In this document: piece after piece, positions 32,254-44,938 of the stretch | How positions within the stretch are numbered: position 1 is the stretch's first letter | Layout of the letters: the number at the start of each line of letters is the position of its first letter | Assembly (NCBI GenBank): GCA_029721435.1 | Contig: CM056580.1 | Span: 21,088,367 to 21,152,366, forward strand | Reading direction: 5' to 3' | Origin: Gymnothorax reevesii | Taxonomy: Eukaryota > Chordata > Actinopteri > Anguilliformes > Muraenidae | DNA length: 64,000 nt | Program-made: the position numbers and the translations under genes | Notes under the pieces: generated by a model | What the model was told of the DNA's origin: nothing | Databases searched by the model: none | What the model saw: only the letters and a program-made list of their open reading frames with translations

Positions 32254-35200
32254 GATGCTTGCACACAGCAGCCGGTAGTGAAGCCAAAGCAGCCACCCAC
32301 TCATCCCCATCTCTCCGGTCCTGTGCAGAGCAGTGGAGACCTCAGGGGTGTTCAGACAGGGGTCAAACTTCTACATTCAGGGGGGACAATGAAGTCGGGA
32401 GCAGGCACAATGGAGGGCCGTCTAGACACCATCACATCTCCCTGCTCAAATTTGGACACAAATCCCAAAGGAGCTGTAATGCAATTGTTCTCATGTTTGC
32501 AGCCACTCCCCCTGTCACCAGAGCAAACATAACTGTCTGAGTTTCCCTAAACTTGAACCTCAAACAAGCGCACCGATTTGAACTTTTAAACCGTGCGTGC
32601 CATTTATACACCATATTGTGTTTGTCAACATTTTAATTTATGACACATTGTCTTCTTTTATTTTTCTTGAAAATAGCTGCAATTAAAATAAATATTAGCT
32701 GTTATTTTAACCTGCAGTATTTTATGGCCTAAGTAGTTTAGGAGCACATCTGCGTTTTATAGTACATAACACATTGTAAATTTTAGAATCCTATTCGCAT
32801 AAAACATTTGTAACTATCTCGAACGTATAAATTTTTTATGATGCCATGAAATTTTGGGGAATATGGTACGGAGTTAATGGTCTGTCTCATCTCTGAGAAT
32901 CAGAGAACTGATATGCCTTTACCCAAAAATTATAATTCTTAAGCCCCTCCCTCCATCGCATAAATAACAGCAGAATTATAGCATGGTGTCTGTCCATGAC
33001 CAAATTCACTAGTCTCTAATTCTGAGGGTTTTTCCCATGATTGAATGACTGGTTATCAACTGGATGTGCATATGCATTATAACAAGGCCAAAGACGGGGT
33101 CCAAGATGCATTTATTTGATAGACATCAGTGAACAGCTTTCGCACAATCCCCGACATGGGAACAGGGACCTGAGCTCCTCTTCTACAGTCTGGACCAGTC
33201 TGGAGATCCCATGCGCCTCCCAAACTGGCTGACCTTCATGCAAATCTGCTGGCGGGAGCTTTGTAAGTGTTGGCCCCAGACGTCGTTTTGGTCTTTTCAT
33301 GCAGAACGAAACCCCTTTTCGCCCTTTGACAGTGGTTTAGATTGATGGGAGGGCAGAGCTGAGAACAACTTCCTGTTTCCTGCCACTGGGTTCTGGACAC
33401 ACTGGCGCATCACTGGTCATGTTCAGCAGCACCACAACCTTTATTTAAATTATAAAGATCATTGGGGCTTTCAGTAAGGCACCTGACTTCCAGGAAACAT
33501 TTCAGTTCCCCTTTGTACAGTTTAGAGAATGAAAGCAAACTCGTACGATCACGCGGAAACGGTAATGAGCTGAGGTTTGTGGAGAGACTGAACAGGCTCC
33601 TCCACATCCTCTCCACTTAATTCTGTTTTCCCATGCTTCCTATGCACAGCTGAATGTTCGCTCTTAGCAGAAAACAAGACTGTTGATTGGTAGCTGCTTT
33701 GATTAAAGGATGTGGGTCTGGGTTTCGGGATTCCAGGGGCTGGAGATTTGGTTCATTACCTGGAGAGGTCTGAGTGTTGGTATATCGGCCCAACACCTGT
33801 CTCTCCAGCAGTCTATTTGCAGTTGTGACACTGCTGTTGTATCCTTGAGCAAAGTGAAGATGTGACAAGCCTCATCAAAGGTCCGATTGCGGAATTTGAT
33901 TTTCTGTGAAGACTGCAAGGTATCCTGGATCACTCAGATCTGCTAATTGCCTAATAAGTAAATGGCTGTTAAGTTAACCTTCACTAAGAAACATGGGATA
34001 GCTGTAATTAATGGAGTTTGATTACATTACTATACATAGGCCGACACATTTAGTAAGCGATTGCCAAAAACTTCCACCCACTTGCAGTACAGGCTATTAC
34101 AGCCTGTAATTCACATAAGACTGAAACTTTGAAAGCTGGACTCCAGGGTTCTCATCTTTAGAGTCTGTTGTCTGTGGCTAAACCATCTGAACAGTATGGG
34201 ATATTTTTAATTAAACGGAGGCTACTGAGACAACCTATCATTTGTCCCCTCCAGTTTTTACTGGCCTCATGGATCAGTATGTTGCCAAACTGTAGTGTGG
34301 TGTATTTCCCACCCCAGCGAGCCGTAATATCTTTGTAACTGTGGACACAAGCCCCACTATAGACAACTCCCCCCACCTACATACTCCTCTGTCATCTGAT
34401 ACTGTATGACTGCATCCCCACTACATCAAAATCTAGGAACTCCTGGTCTGGCTCATACCTGCCAGGCAATCAAGGGACGCTTGAGTCATTTTTAATTATG
34501 CCGATGACCACCGATGAAGTCAGGCTCAGTCACCCCGCTCCACGCAGTTAGTCCCCGTGACTGGCCCGAGGGCCACCAATCGGCAACTCATCACAGCGGC
34601 TCAGACACCTGCCGACCGTAAGGCCACAGTGACATCACTCGAACATCAGCGACAGAAATACTGCACCGGGTGGGGTTTGTCAGTTACTGGGCAGGAAATA
34701 CAATCGTGTTTGTCTGCTTCAGCAGACAGCGTCAGAAAATGAGGGTTCGTCACATAAGGTTGAACTTTTCACTTAAGTTTTACCTCAAGTCAGTTCAACG
34801 TCAGAAAAGGCTATGTTTTCATACTGTTGGACAATGTCACATACAGTACAGATTCTGCGCCTACTGGTTTCAGCACTTCACTGGAGCAACATCACACTAT
34901 ATTGATAGTACTATATTGATTATACACTGTGTCTGCAGCTGTCAATGTTTTTTGTACATGTCCATTACAAATAAATTAATAAATCAAATCAATCAAAGGA
35001 ATAATCAAATCCTGGATTCCATGTCTTTATCACTCTAACAACATCATGATTAGCACTGCTCTTCATTTCTTTGACAGAATGGGATGCAGTTTTAATGTTA
35101 TATTTTGAAAAATAAAACCTAACTATAAGCAGTCTTTAGATGATGATTATCCCTGAGCTGGTTCCCGGTTGCCTCATTTTGAAGGTTAGAAAGGTCTCAG

Positions 35201-38199
35201 TTCCCAACTTAGAGGTAGAACCGAACACTGAACACTCCGAGCAGCATCACTCCACACTTTTATTTTACACGCTCCGCTCAAGGGTGTTGATATCGTACAT
35301 TTTAATTCAGGAGGCAGGAGACTGCAGCTGTCTGTCTCGTCTGGTTGAATAGGGGGGCTTTTTCTTGGGTGGAGGAGGGGGGGGGATGGGGCATGGGAGA
35401 ATCTGTGAATGCCTTCCCAACGAGAGATCGGGCATATTGAAAACTATATTAAATTACCCTGATTAACAATTTAGCCACGAACAGGGGAGCTGCAGAGAAT
35501 TTGTATTGACGGGACTGAGAGCTATTCATGCTAGCAGCTCAGAGGTCGAAAGGTCCCCCAAGTTCACAGGCTCTGGGCTTTTGTTATGCTAACGCACCAT
35601 CTAGAATCAGCTGCCTAGTGGGGTGTGAAACAGAAATGATTCCTTGAGAACTTTCAGTAAGTTGTCATCCTGCCCACCCCCTCCTTCATTCCCCCAAATA
35701 CCATGGCTCGTTCTTCAACTTGAACCTTTTTTTGTGTGTGGGGGAAGGGAAAATGGCAAAGCAAAACAAACGGAGGCCGTAATAGATGGTTTCGCTCTCT
35801 CCTTCCTGCTCACTCCATCCTTCCCATTGACTCCCTCTGCATTCTTAATTCATCCACGACCTTGAGGGACTGTTTTTTTCCAAGCCCAAAGAGATACTTT
35901 ACTCCCACCCAAAGCTGATGATTGTGAAATCATTAAGTATCACAGCTAGTCATAATAAAAAATGAGGTAAAAATTCCAAGAAAGTAGTTGGCAACCAATT
36001 CATGAACACACACTGCATTTGAATTTGCATCTGTCTCTCGGAAATATGCACAAAAAATCAAGCACCACAAATCTGGGAGAGAAAATTGCAAATGATTGTT
36101 ATTAACCTTGTGAGGGAGGTCACAGATATGTGAACAGACTGGGCTTAGTGACTCATTCTAGAACTGATGTAACTGTCACAGCTGGTAAAGCAATAGGGTT
36201 TACACAATTCAGAATTCTGAAACAAATTCCAGAAAAACCTCTCTTAAAGGGTTTAAACACAATTAATGGTTGTGCAGTGCCTGAAATAGTAGAAAGTGCT
36301 CAATGAAATGTTCCCACCAGTGCAAATCTGGCATTGGGTGGATGTATCCAACTAATTTTCTAATTAAATCTCAAATAAAGTATTACCACTAGCAGTAGTA
36401 ATACATTGATGATTACCTCAAGTTAATTCCGACATTTGTATTTTGTAGGCGAATGAGATGCCTCAATCTGGCCAGGATGTGTAAGCATACGATTATCATG
36501 AGGAACAATCTTCCTTTTGTTTGTGTAGTTGGGTGAGACCGCAGACTAAGCACAAATGAGGGTAAAATATCACTTCAAAGAGAAGGTAATGAACAAAATT
36601 AACTATTATTTTGAATGTCTTTTAAACATGATTATCGGTCCAATAGTGCTTTAAAAATGTTATCTAATACAGGTCCATGTATATTGTCAAGTTGAACAAA
36701 AAAAAGTAAAAGATATTTTCACACCATAGCTAATACTCATTAGCATTCTCTGCAAAAAAGTTACCCGCTCTCTACCAGACAGGCAATCGCCATGACTTGT
36801 AAACATCTGCAAAATCTTACTGTTTCACTGTTTGTTCAAATTCATTAGGGTACCAACAATTATGCAGAACGTTTACGTGGTGAGTCTTCACTACATCAAT
36901 CCGCCACAGGATACTTGCCTTCGATTTTGATATTATCGTTGACGTAAGCTTATATTTAACCGAAGTTCAAGTTCTTTCGAACTTCTGAAGCTTTTTTTCC
37001 AAAGAAGACTCTCAGTAGTCATTTACTATTTTACTATAAATAAATAAATAAATGCTGGGACTTGGCTAAATTTAAAACAAATACTTGTTTATTTTTCAGC
37101 GCCTCTTAGGGTAAAATTAGCTGCTGTTGCAGTTCTCCCTATTCCTTCAAGATTTGCATATTTAATTAACAGGATTTGTTTCCTTGAAAAACAAGACCAA
37201 AGAAATGTTGCTGCAAGTTCATTAAACTTCTACATCTGTCATAAATAGAAACTATATGGTGAAAAACATCCTTGCTTCAAGAGTTAGGGCCACAGGAACA
37301 TCTACTGGTGCAGAATAACCATGAACAACACTTTATTGATGAAAAGAATTAATGTTAATGTAATTTTTCATTCAGTTGAAATGATCTGAATTTTACGTGG
37401 AGTTTTGTATTGATTAGGACACTCGGCTATTTGAAAAAAATGAATGAAAAAAGAATGAAAATTCTGGCGATGTCAGCAGCATTTATGTGTAAATGTGTCT
37501 CCATTAGTGGACTGCCTTGGGGAAACGGTAATCAATGCTGGTTAACAAGCAGCAGTTGATAAGATAACATATATCGGAGGTCAAGGGTTTAATGGTGGTC
37601 AAGCACTCTTAAACATAGGGGTCACACTCTTTGACAGAGAAGCTAAAAAATTGTTATTAATTGAACACTGGCAGAATCAATCCATCAAAGCTGTTTTTTT
37701 TTTTTGTTTGTTTTTTTTAGCTCTCGGAAGCTGAGCTTGAAACTGAAATGAACTGCACCAATAGCCTGTAGCTTAAATGTTAGTTGTTTGAAAAAAAAAA
37801 AGATCAGTGATGAGACAGAGTCACTGCATCCAATTTGAAATCATACAGTTTTAAAAATGAATAACTGATCACAATGCAGGATTTAATTGCCTGTGTCATT
37901 TTTGCATTTTGTAAATCAGCAAATGTGTTATAATGTGTTTGCAGCTTAAATAACCTTAATGGTGTGGGATCAAAATGCACTGTCCCATAAATGATCAAAA
38001 TTTATGATAAAGATTAGATTATGACATTGTCATTGAATGTGTACTGTTTAAATTAGTTTAAGAAGCAATCAAATTAAATAGAATAATAATTAGACTACTT
38101 TAAATGGAGTAACCACTTATTTTCTGGCCAGATATATGTGACATTTGTTGGCTAACCTATTCTAAATAAAGCCAATGATATACATTGAAGATCATCTGT
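32253..38199. other. Large stretch with no recognised gene
   Basis: Nearly 6 kb with only short open frames (longest 122 codons at 34670) and no conserved motif, splice pattern or transposon terminus that I can identify. T and A homopolymers occur at 37687-37718 and 37790-37801. It may hold conserved non-coding elements, which cannot be judged from one sequence. Confidence 0.45.
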
Positions 38200-38614
38200 C
38201 CAATGGTGTCCAATCCTTGAATTTCTTGGCAAACTCAGGTCCGTTTTTGATTTTGTAAGCTCTCGGCAGCAACACAAGTAATCAGAGAATTTTCATTCAG
38301 GCGTCTTGAAACAGTAGATCTTGACTCTTTCATCTCTTTACCTCAGGCGCTATTAATGTCATCACGGAGTTGTCGTGCTGTCACCTGCCAATTTTTTTTT
38401 TTTTCTACCTGTCACACTCTGATAACGAACATCAGAGCCACTTAACTTCTGTTTTGCACTTGCATTGCCACAAGTTTTCAGCGAGCAGGTCTCTGAAACA
38501 CTTGATTATGTTTCTTTCAGTGCCCTGACAGCATTTAACTTCTTCAGCATCATGTAAGGCCCCGGTGTGGCTACGAACAATCTCAGAGAGCTCCTGCTGT
38601 TGACCCATCGTGTT

Positions 38615-38775
38615 AAACACTGCGACGCTGCTCAAAGTTCTTGTCACCATACTGGAACAACTGACCATCAGAGGTAATTTTGCAGAACAATGTTGCCTCA
38701 AACCAGCTTAAAATTTTTTTTTGCCTCAATAATCATGGCATGAGCCTTCAAACATGCATTCAGGCTATGCAGGAG
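38615..38775 (+). repeat. Interspersed repeat, copy 2 (shared with 25.1 kb)
   Basis: Collinear with 25135-25320: ACACTGCGACGCTGCTCAAA, ACTGGAACAACTGACCATCA, GAGGTAATTTTGCAGAACAA and ATGAGCCTTCAAACATGCAT. Upstream, 38432-38640 has an 89-codon minus-strand frame without a known domain that may belong to the same element. 38776-40758 is unassigned. Confidence 0.75.
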
Positions 38776-40758
38776 TCAAAAATAAAATTTGTGACACCTT
38801 TTAATTGTTACAGAAAATAACATTTTCAGTGTTTTTGATTATTGCCCATATTTTTACCTTAGAATACATGGGGAATTATTTTTTCTCATTGCCTACAATA
38901 GTATTTTTCAGTACATTGTCACAAAAAAAATTATAGCGAAGTAATACACAAGGACCCCATTCAGACAAAAGTGGTGGTGTAAAACCATTACTGCACAAAA
39001 CTACAAATATATACTGTGTATATAATTTAATGATTTGTAACATTTGTAACATAGTACTTGAGTCGTGTGTGAAATTCCTTGGATTTTAAAAGGTCTCTGA
39101 ACATTAAGACTACATTGCCCCAACAGGCTGTTCAAAATACAATTATAAAGCAAAACAATCCAAATTAAAAAATTTTATAATTTTGAGATACGTGGAATAT
39201 TTGAGGTACAACATATTGAATCTGTCAACAACAAAAAAAAAAAATCAGTTAGGGTTTAAATGCTTTCATGTTTCATTCATATTCTGTTACATGGGTGTTA
39301 CAAACACATTATTGAAGGGTCTCAGCAAAGCCAATGCCCAACTGCCTTTTTGAGAGGCCGAAAGGGAAAGGGAACTGTCCCAAACAGAAATCACTGTGGT
39401 CCCATACACAACCCTGATGAAGGAACCTTAAGAACAGGAAAGTCTCTCCAAAACGCATGCTGTCTGCCCTGCTGTTAAGCACACACTTCACTGAAGCAGC
39501 ACCCACATTAGGGGTAGGAGGTGCGGGGGGTTATCAGCGGGGGACAGCCTTACCCAATAGGCCCACAAAGCCCCTCAGGCATTGCTTGTCCAGCCCCTTT
39601 TCAGATTACCAGCGTGGCCTCTCAAAAGCACTAGGAGAAGGAGCTGTGTGGTGCAAAGGGAACTGATGGGTTGGGGTGGGGTTGGAGAAGGACAGTCTCA
39701 TCACCATGGAACATTGTTCTAAAGTTGGTTCTCTGAATTTGAAATCTGATATCCTCATTGAGAGGTATTCTTTCACATGTTCATTCAGTCTTCACTCAGA
39801 AATTTCAGTTAATGCTGTAGCCTTAATTTGTACGAAAAGTACACGGCATCCTTTCATGTCTCTCAGATCGCAGAGTGCCTTCCTGGTGGAAGGAAACTGC
39901 TGAGTAAACTAAGGCTAAAATGAAAGAAGAATCTTAAGTGCTGATGAATAATAAAGTTTATGTTATAATTTAATCCACGTTGTTCACTCTGAAAGTTAAA
40001 ACTAAAATTAAATACGCCCTCGTACTGTACACAGAGAATCTCACAGTTTCCTTTCCCATGTAAATCATGTCCTTTCTCACGGGTGGCCCTACCACCAAAA
40101 TGCTAATAAACAAACTGAGTGCATACCAACACATGTGACGTGTATTGGCATGTTCTCAGGTAGACAAGAACAGGCCCATATTGCTGTGGAGTCCAATACT
40201 GAGATAATTGAAATAAAGAGAAATAAACACTGAGAACAAGGGTGTAGAACAACTTGCTTCCCCTGTTACAAAACATTCAATATAATTATACCGTCTTGTA
40301 AGTTGCCGGTAGATCCAGGGGTGACGGTTTTTCTTAGAATAGCCAGGGATTATCCCATTTTTGAACTTGTCCTGTCAATTCACAGCACAGTCACAGCACA
40401 TTAAGTCACATGGAGGCATGCACCAAGCTAATCAGGACTATCTGTGATTAACACTGCCTCATAGAGTCTGTGCTTGAGGCTGGCTTCACTTTGTAAAATT
40501 GCTGATTTTTAATATTTCATCAATGAGTTTATTTACTAGGATAATAATTTCACCTATGATGACATCTGGGAGAAAAAAATCCAGAATGCCTTGCTATACA
40601 TCTTGTGGACGTAAAATAAACTGTTATAATCAAATTTGCAAAATGTTGTCATGGTAAGATTGAAGAATTCTCAAAAGAGCCCAAAAATGCTGTCGTTCTT
40701 TCTTTAACTCTATATTAGCGTTATGACGAAAGGGCCTGATGTAGTGCTGACTTGATGT

Positions 40759-41339
40759 TGTCACAGTCTGCTGTGCTGCTGCCATCTCTCCCTGTACTTG
40801 GCCACACCCCTTGCACTGCAATTATCAGCTGAGTCTCATTACCCAGCCAGCATTTAAGCAGCTCTGTTTCACTGACACATTGCCAGATTGTCATTGCAGC
40901 ATGCACTACGCTACAGCCTATGTCTTCCGTTTGACTTCCTGGAATTGACTCTGCCTGCCTCTGACTACGTCCTCTCGTTCCTACCCCAATACAGCTGAAA
41001 GCCTTCTCCCTCTGACTCCGAGTTCTGCCTGTGTGTTTCCTGATTCCTATCTGCTGTCCAAGCCATCTAGCTTACCGCTCCACTGCCTGCCTGCGTGGAC
41101 ACGACCCCGTCTGGCGTCTGCCGACCTTCAAGCCAGCCTGCGCCGGTGGCCCGGTGGTAACTCTCCTGCTTCATCGAATTCCTGGTAGAGCTCTACTCGA
41201 GATCCATGGGTTCCTGATCCTGACCTGCACCAAGTTTCCCTGCTCTGCTTTCTGTTGATTCCTGCTCAGAGATCATTAGAAGCCAAAACCTCACTCCTGT
41301 TGATTGTGTTGCATTTGGGTCCTGCCACTACCCATGACA
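40759..41339 (+). mobile_element. Solo LTR (581 bp), Gypsy-like
   Basis: Ends TGTCACAG...CCATGACA (inverted TGTCA/TGACA). Flanks are GATGT and GATGG, a four-of-five target duplication. The interior is C/T-rich with a TATA-like CAGCATTTAAGCAG at ~40850, as in fish Gypsy LTRs. A 75-codon frame at 41031 is incidental. 41345-43082 is unassigned. Confidence 0.72.
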
Positions 41340-43080
41340 GATGGGGCATTTACATTCAGGAGGAAATATAAATGGTAAAACATAACAGGTAGAATTGTCA
41401 CAAAAAATATTTGTTGAACAGCACATCAACATCACATCATGTTGAACAAAACTCAAATGCCTTCTAAAATAATATAACATACAACTTAAAGAAATTAAAA
41501 AAGTGGAGAAAGAGCTAACAGCCACCCTACCCCAAATAGTAGAACAGTTATGCTAATGAGTACTAAGTTTTAACTATGCACAGTTATGTTCATTGTGACA
41601 CAGTTCAACAGAGGTTGGGTTATTCTTCAAAGCAAAGAAATATCTAACACCTGACTGGATATTGAGAATTTAATTCAACACAACTGTCAGGGTCCTTGAC
41701 TTAAAATAATCACTTGACATGCAACCACAATCTTCTATGTCTATGATTACCATTCATTTTTATCAGCTTCAGAAATTAAATATACACACTCCTGCTAAAA
41801 CAAATAATTTTGTCATCTCCAATAAACTCCATGTATTGAATATCATTTGCTTTTCTATCACTCTATAGCACTTCCAATCATCTACTTGTACCATTCTTTT
41901 TTAAAATTTTATTCATTTATTAATTTCACTATTTCTTGCATTGGGATTTCAAGTCTTTGGAGCCACCGTTGAATATTTCAGTTTCAGGGAATAGTTGTGG
42001 TTTGGAAGCAAGAGAAGTACATAAATTATGTAAAGGTATTTGCATTTGCATTCACATAGATTATGGCAGGAAAATAAGAGGGAAACATGTTTTAGAGCCT
42101 TTAGAGTTTCATTTTTTTAACTACTGCTGGTGTGACATCTGTTCTGCTTTGTGAAGATCTATTGCACACATCTTAGGACATTTTGATAAATAGAAGAAGA
42201 AAGCGATTTCTCACCAGCTTTAAAAAAAAAAAAAAATCCATTGTATATTACATGTGACACTGTAAAATTGATGTTCTTTATTGATTATTCTGAGGTACAC
42301 TTTAAAAACTTATCTATATTTTACTTGCTCGTTTGGAGTAAAATTCAATGGGAGAAAATAAATGGAGAACCAAAAGGTCACACAAATCTGAGTGAAGTCA
42401 CATGCACATTTGCAGTTATAACCATTCTTATTAATCTGAAAATGAAACAGATTTTAGACTTGATCCTAGCCAGCTCATCTAAACACACTGAACACACACA
42501 ATTCATATTTTTCAAGACCAAATGCATTGTCATTGCTTCTCATAAACTGTATGGGAATTAGTGTAAACAATACATTTGGGCTTATGTATTCCCCATACCA
42601 ATGCCATTAATACTAAAATAGTGCCTTGCAAAGCCGCAAGTTTTTGTTGCTATTAAGACATGGTAATATAAAACGCGAACACTAAATGTGGGAGAAGGGG
42701 CAGTAGCTGCCTAAACAGACCCTTATTAGAGGCCTTTCAGCATCTGATGAAAAGGAGATATTATTGCTGTTACTTCTGCTGGAGCTCAGTAACTCAGTGA
42801 GTGAAAGAACGAGAGCAGACCACTGCAGTTTCTGAGATGACTTCGGCAAAGCCTATGACATTATCCTTAAAAGAAAACTACTGCTCAGACCCAAAGCCTC
42901 AGTACAGATAATTCTTTACTGTATTAACAGACTGAATGATATTGCTGATTTAGATGACAGTGTATCACATCCTGCATTCTTCATGACTGAGTGACACTGA
43001 GCTGGGCCTGAGATAGATGCCTACAGCTCTTGGCGCCATAACGATTCATGACTTAGGAGGAGGGATGGGAGGCAACTGAT

Positions 43081-43082
<2 letters not shown>

Positions 43083-43149
<67 letters not shown>
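43083..43149 (+). repeat. (CT)n microsatellite
   Basis: Over 30 nearly uninterrupted CT units. Confidence 0.97.
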
Positions 43150-43153
<4 letters not shown>

Positions 43154-43396
43154 ATTTTCATCTCCAATTAGCATTAATTAAATGACATGCATGACAATAT
43201 TTGTATTGCCACAGCAAATACATATTTTAGACAGCCACAATACCATACCTCATTATGAAAAAATAAAAATAAAAGGATGAGTAAATAGTAACAACCAGTG
43301 GTAACTTTGCAATTCGTCAAATTTAACCTCCTCTGAATCAATATATTGTTACCTTGTACATTGTTTAGCAAATATGCCTATGAAGACACACAGTAC

Positions 43397-43399
<3 letters not shown>

Positions 43400-43428
<29 letters not shown>
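43400..43428 (+). repeat. (CA)n microsatellite
   Basis: About 14 CA units. Confidence 0.97.
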
Positions 43429-43431
<3 letters not shown>

Positions 43432-43547
43432 TATGCGCGCAGAATTAGTCACAGTGCTTTCTACTAATATTCTAATATTGGTAGTCCTGGCACTCTTGGG
43501 AAATATGAACAAAATTTGCAATGAAATAATGCCCTTATTTTTTATTA

Positions 43548-43990
43548 CCCCACCCCCCTAAAGGGGTGGGGCGTGGGTATTGTACAAAATTGACTTGCTT
43601 GCTTGCTGGTTTATTTATTTGTTTCTTCATTAGCAAGATGATGAGAAAAGCACCGCCTCAATGTATACCAAATTTTCCAAAAAGTTGGGCAATGACGCAG
43701 AATAGATCTCATAAAATTTTGGAATGAATTGGGTGAAGGTCAAGGTCACTGAAAAGGTCAAAATTATTTTTCTGGCTATAACTGTCAAAAATTGCCCGAT
43801 TTACATCAAACCGACTTCAAAGGTTTCCTTTTCCAATTTGCAAAGTATAATTCTATTCATTGCTATAGTGAAAAGTGAACAGTTTCAAAGATCGGTTAGG
43901 GGTCAAAGTTCTGGGGGGTCAACGTCATTCATCTGAATTGCCTAATTTACAATATATCTCAAAAACTGTTGTTGATAGCCATTTGGATTC
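43548..43990 (+). mobile_element. RTE-like repeat fragment starting with a GC hairpin
   Basis: CCCCACCCC...AAAGGGGTGGGG (43548-43571) is an inverted repeat. After it come GCTTGCTTGCTTGCTGG, GGTGAAGGTCAAGGTCACTG and ATATATCTCAAAAACTGTTG, phrases of RTE-related fish repeats. No coding part is seen. The Kolobok-like element inserted at its right edge. Confidence 0.5.
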
Positions 43991-44369
43991 CATTAAAGGG
44001 GACCTATTATGCTGATCCTTCTTTTAATACATATTAGAAATGTTATAATTTTGGTTGTTCATACTCAACCTCTGAAAAGTTTTTAAACATAAGATACAGA
44101 GGTTTTACCGCAATCCAGGAACGTGATTTTGAGAATGTGATTTCCTCTCTGAACAGCTCTTCCCGAGATCTTCGCGATATCTGGGCAAAACCTGACATCA
44201 GGTTGTGCCCTCCAATTGGTACAGACCTAGCCAGAGCCAATCACGAAGTTGGACCTGCCCACACCGGAAACTATTTTAGCAGGCACTAACAGCGGCAGAT
44301 CATACTATGCCTTAGTAGCGTCTACACTTTTGGGAAATACAAAAGAAGAACCGCAGATCTTTTGAGGTG

Positions 44370-44690
44370 AATTTTTGTCAGTATCTCTCGCAAAGCTGCT
44401 AGTCCGTTTACTTTTAGATGTGAAGAAAAGCATTTATTTCGCTTCGAAAAGATGATGCCACCAGAAATCAGTGGGTAGCTTTTTTTTTTATTGCTAGCAA
44501 CAAACAGTCATGGCCAAAGGGAACGGTAGCAGTTTGTGTTCAGCATTTCACCAAAGACAGCTTTGTCAATAAAGGATAATTCTACACAGGATAAGAGTTT
44601 CAGCTGTTTCTCAAACCTGAAGCAGTTGCATCGATCAGGCGCTCGGAGCCACAAGCTGTAAGAAACAATATAACAGCAAATAATGTAAGT
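44370..44690 (+). pseudogene. THAP-domain exon of the Kolobok-like element, broken
   Basis: Two frames together show a THAP zinc finger. ASPFTFRCEEKHLFRF comes first; a one-base shift then gives KDDATRNQWVAF. After a T run, IASNKQSWPKGTVAVCVQHF supplies the C-x2-H half (CVQH), and TKDSFVNKG and FQLFLKPEAVASIRRSEPQ follow. Two in-frame stops lie in the last part. THAP fingers give sequence-specific DNA binding, normally to the element ends. This copy cannot make the protein. The exon seems to end before 44690. Confidence 0.82.
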
Positions 44691-44938
44691 GTAATGTAAA
44701 TGAAGCTAACGTGTTATGGGTAGCTAGCAAGACCGCTAGCGATAGTTAGCATTAACAACTGGCCTCAAACGCAGGCTTTGTAAAATATCTGAAGATAAAG
44801 CCTAGATTGGTCGCGACTGTCCCTGACTCACAGACGCAGAAGCTGTAAGTTGTTTTCACTGCATCAGCCAACCTGACGTGATAGCCAATTGATTGTGGCT
44901 GTAGCACAAATTACTGTTGATAATTTTAGTGTCCTAAA

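Noticed and set aside
31833..32310. Long His/Thr or Cys/Val-rich frames on both strands
   Set aside because: They translate the TG/CA microsatellite; only the LINE fragment at 31840-32030 has meaning.
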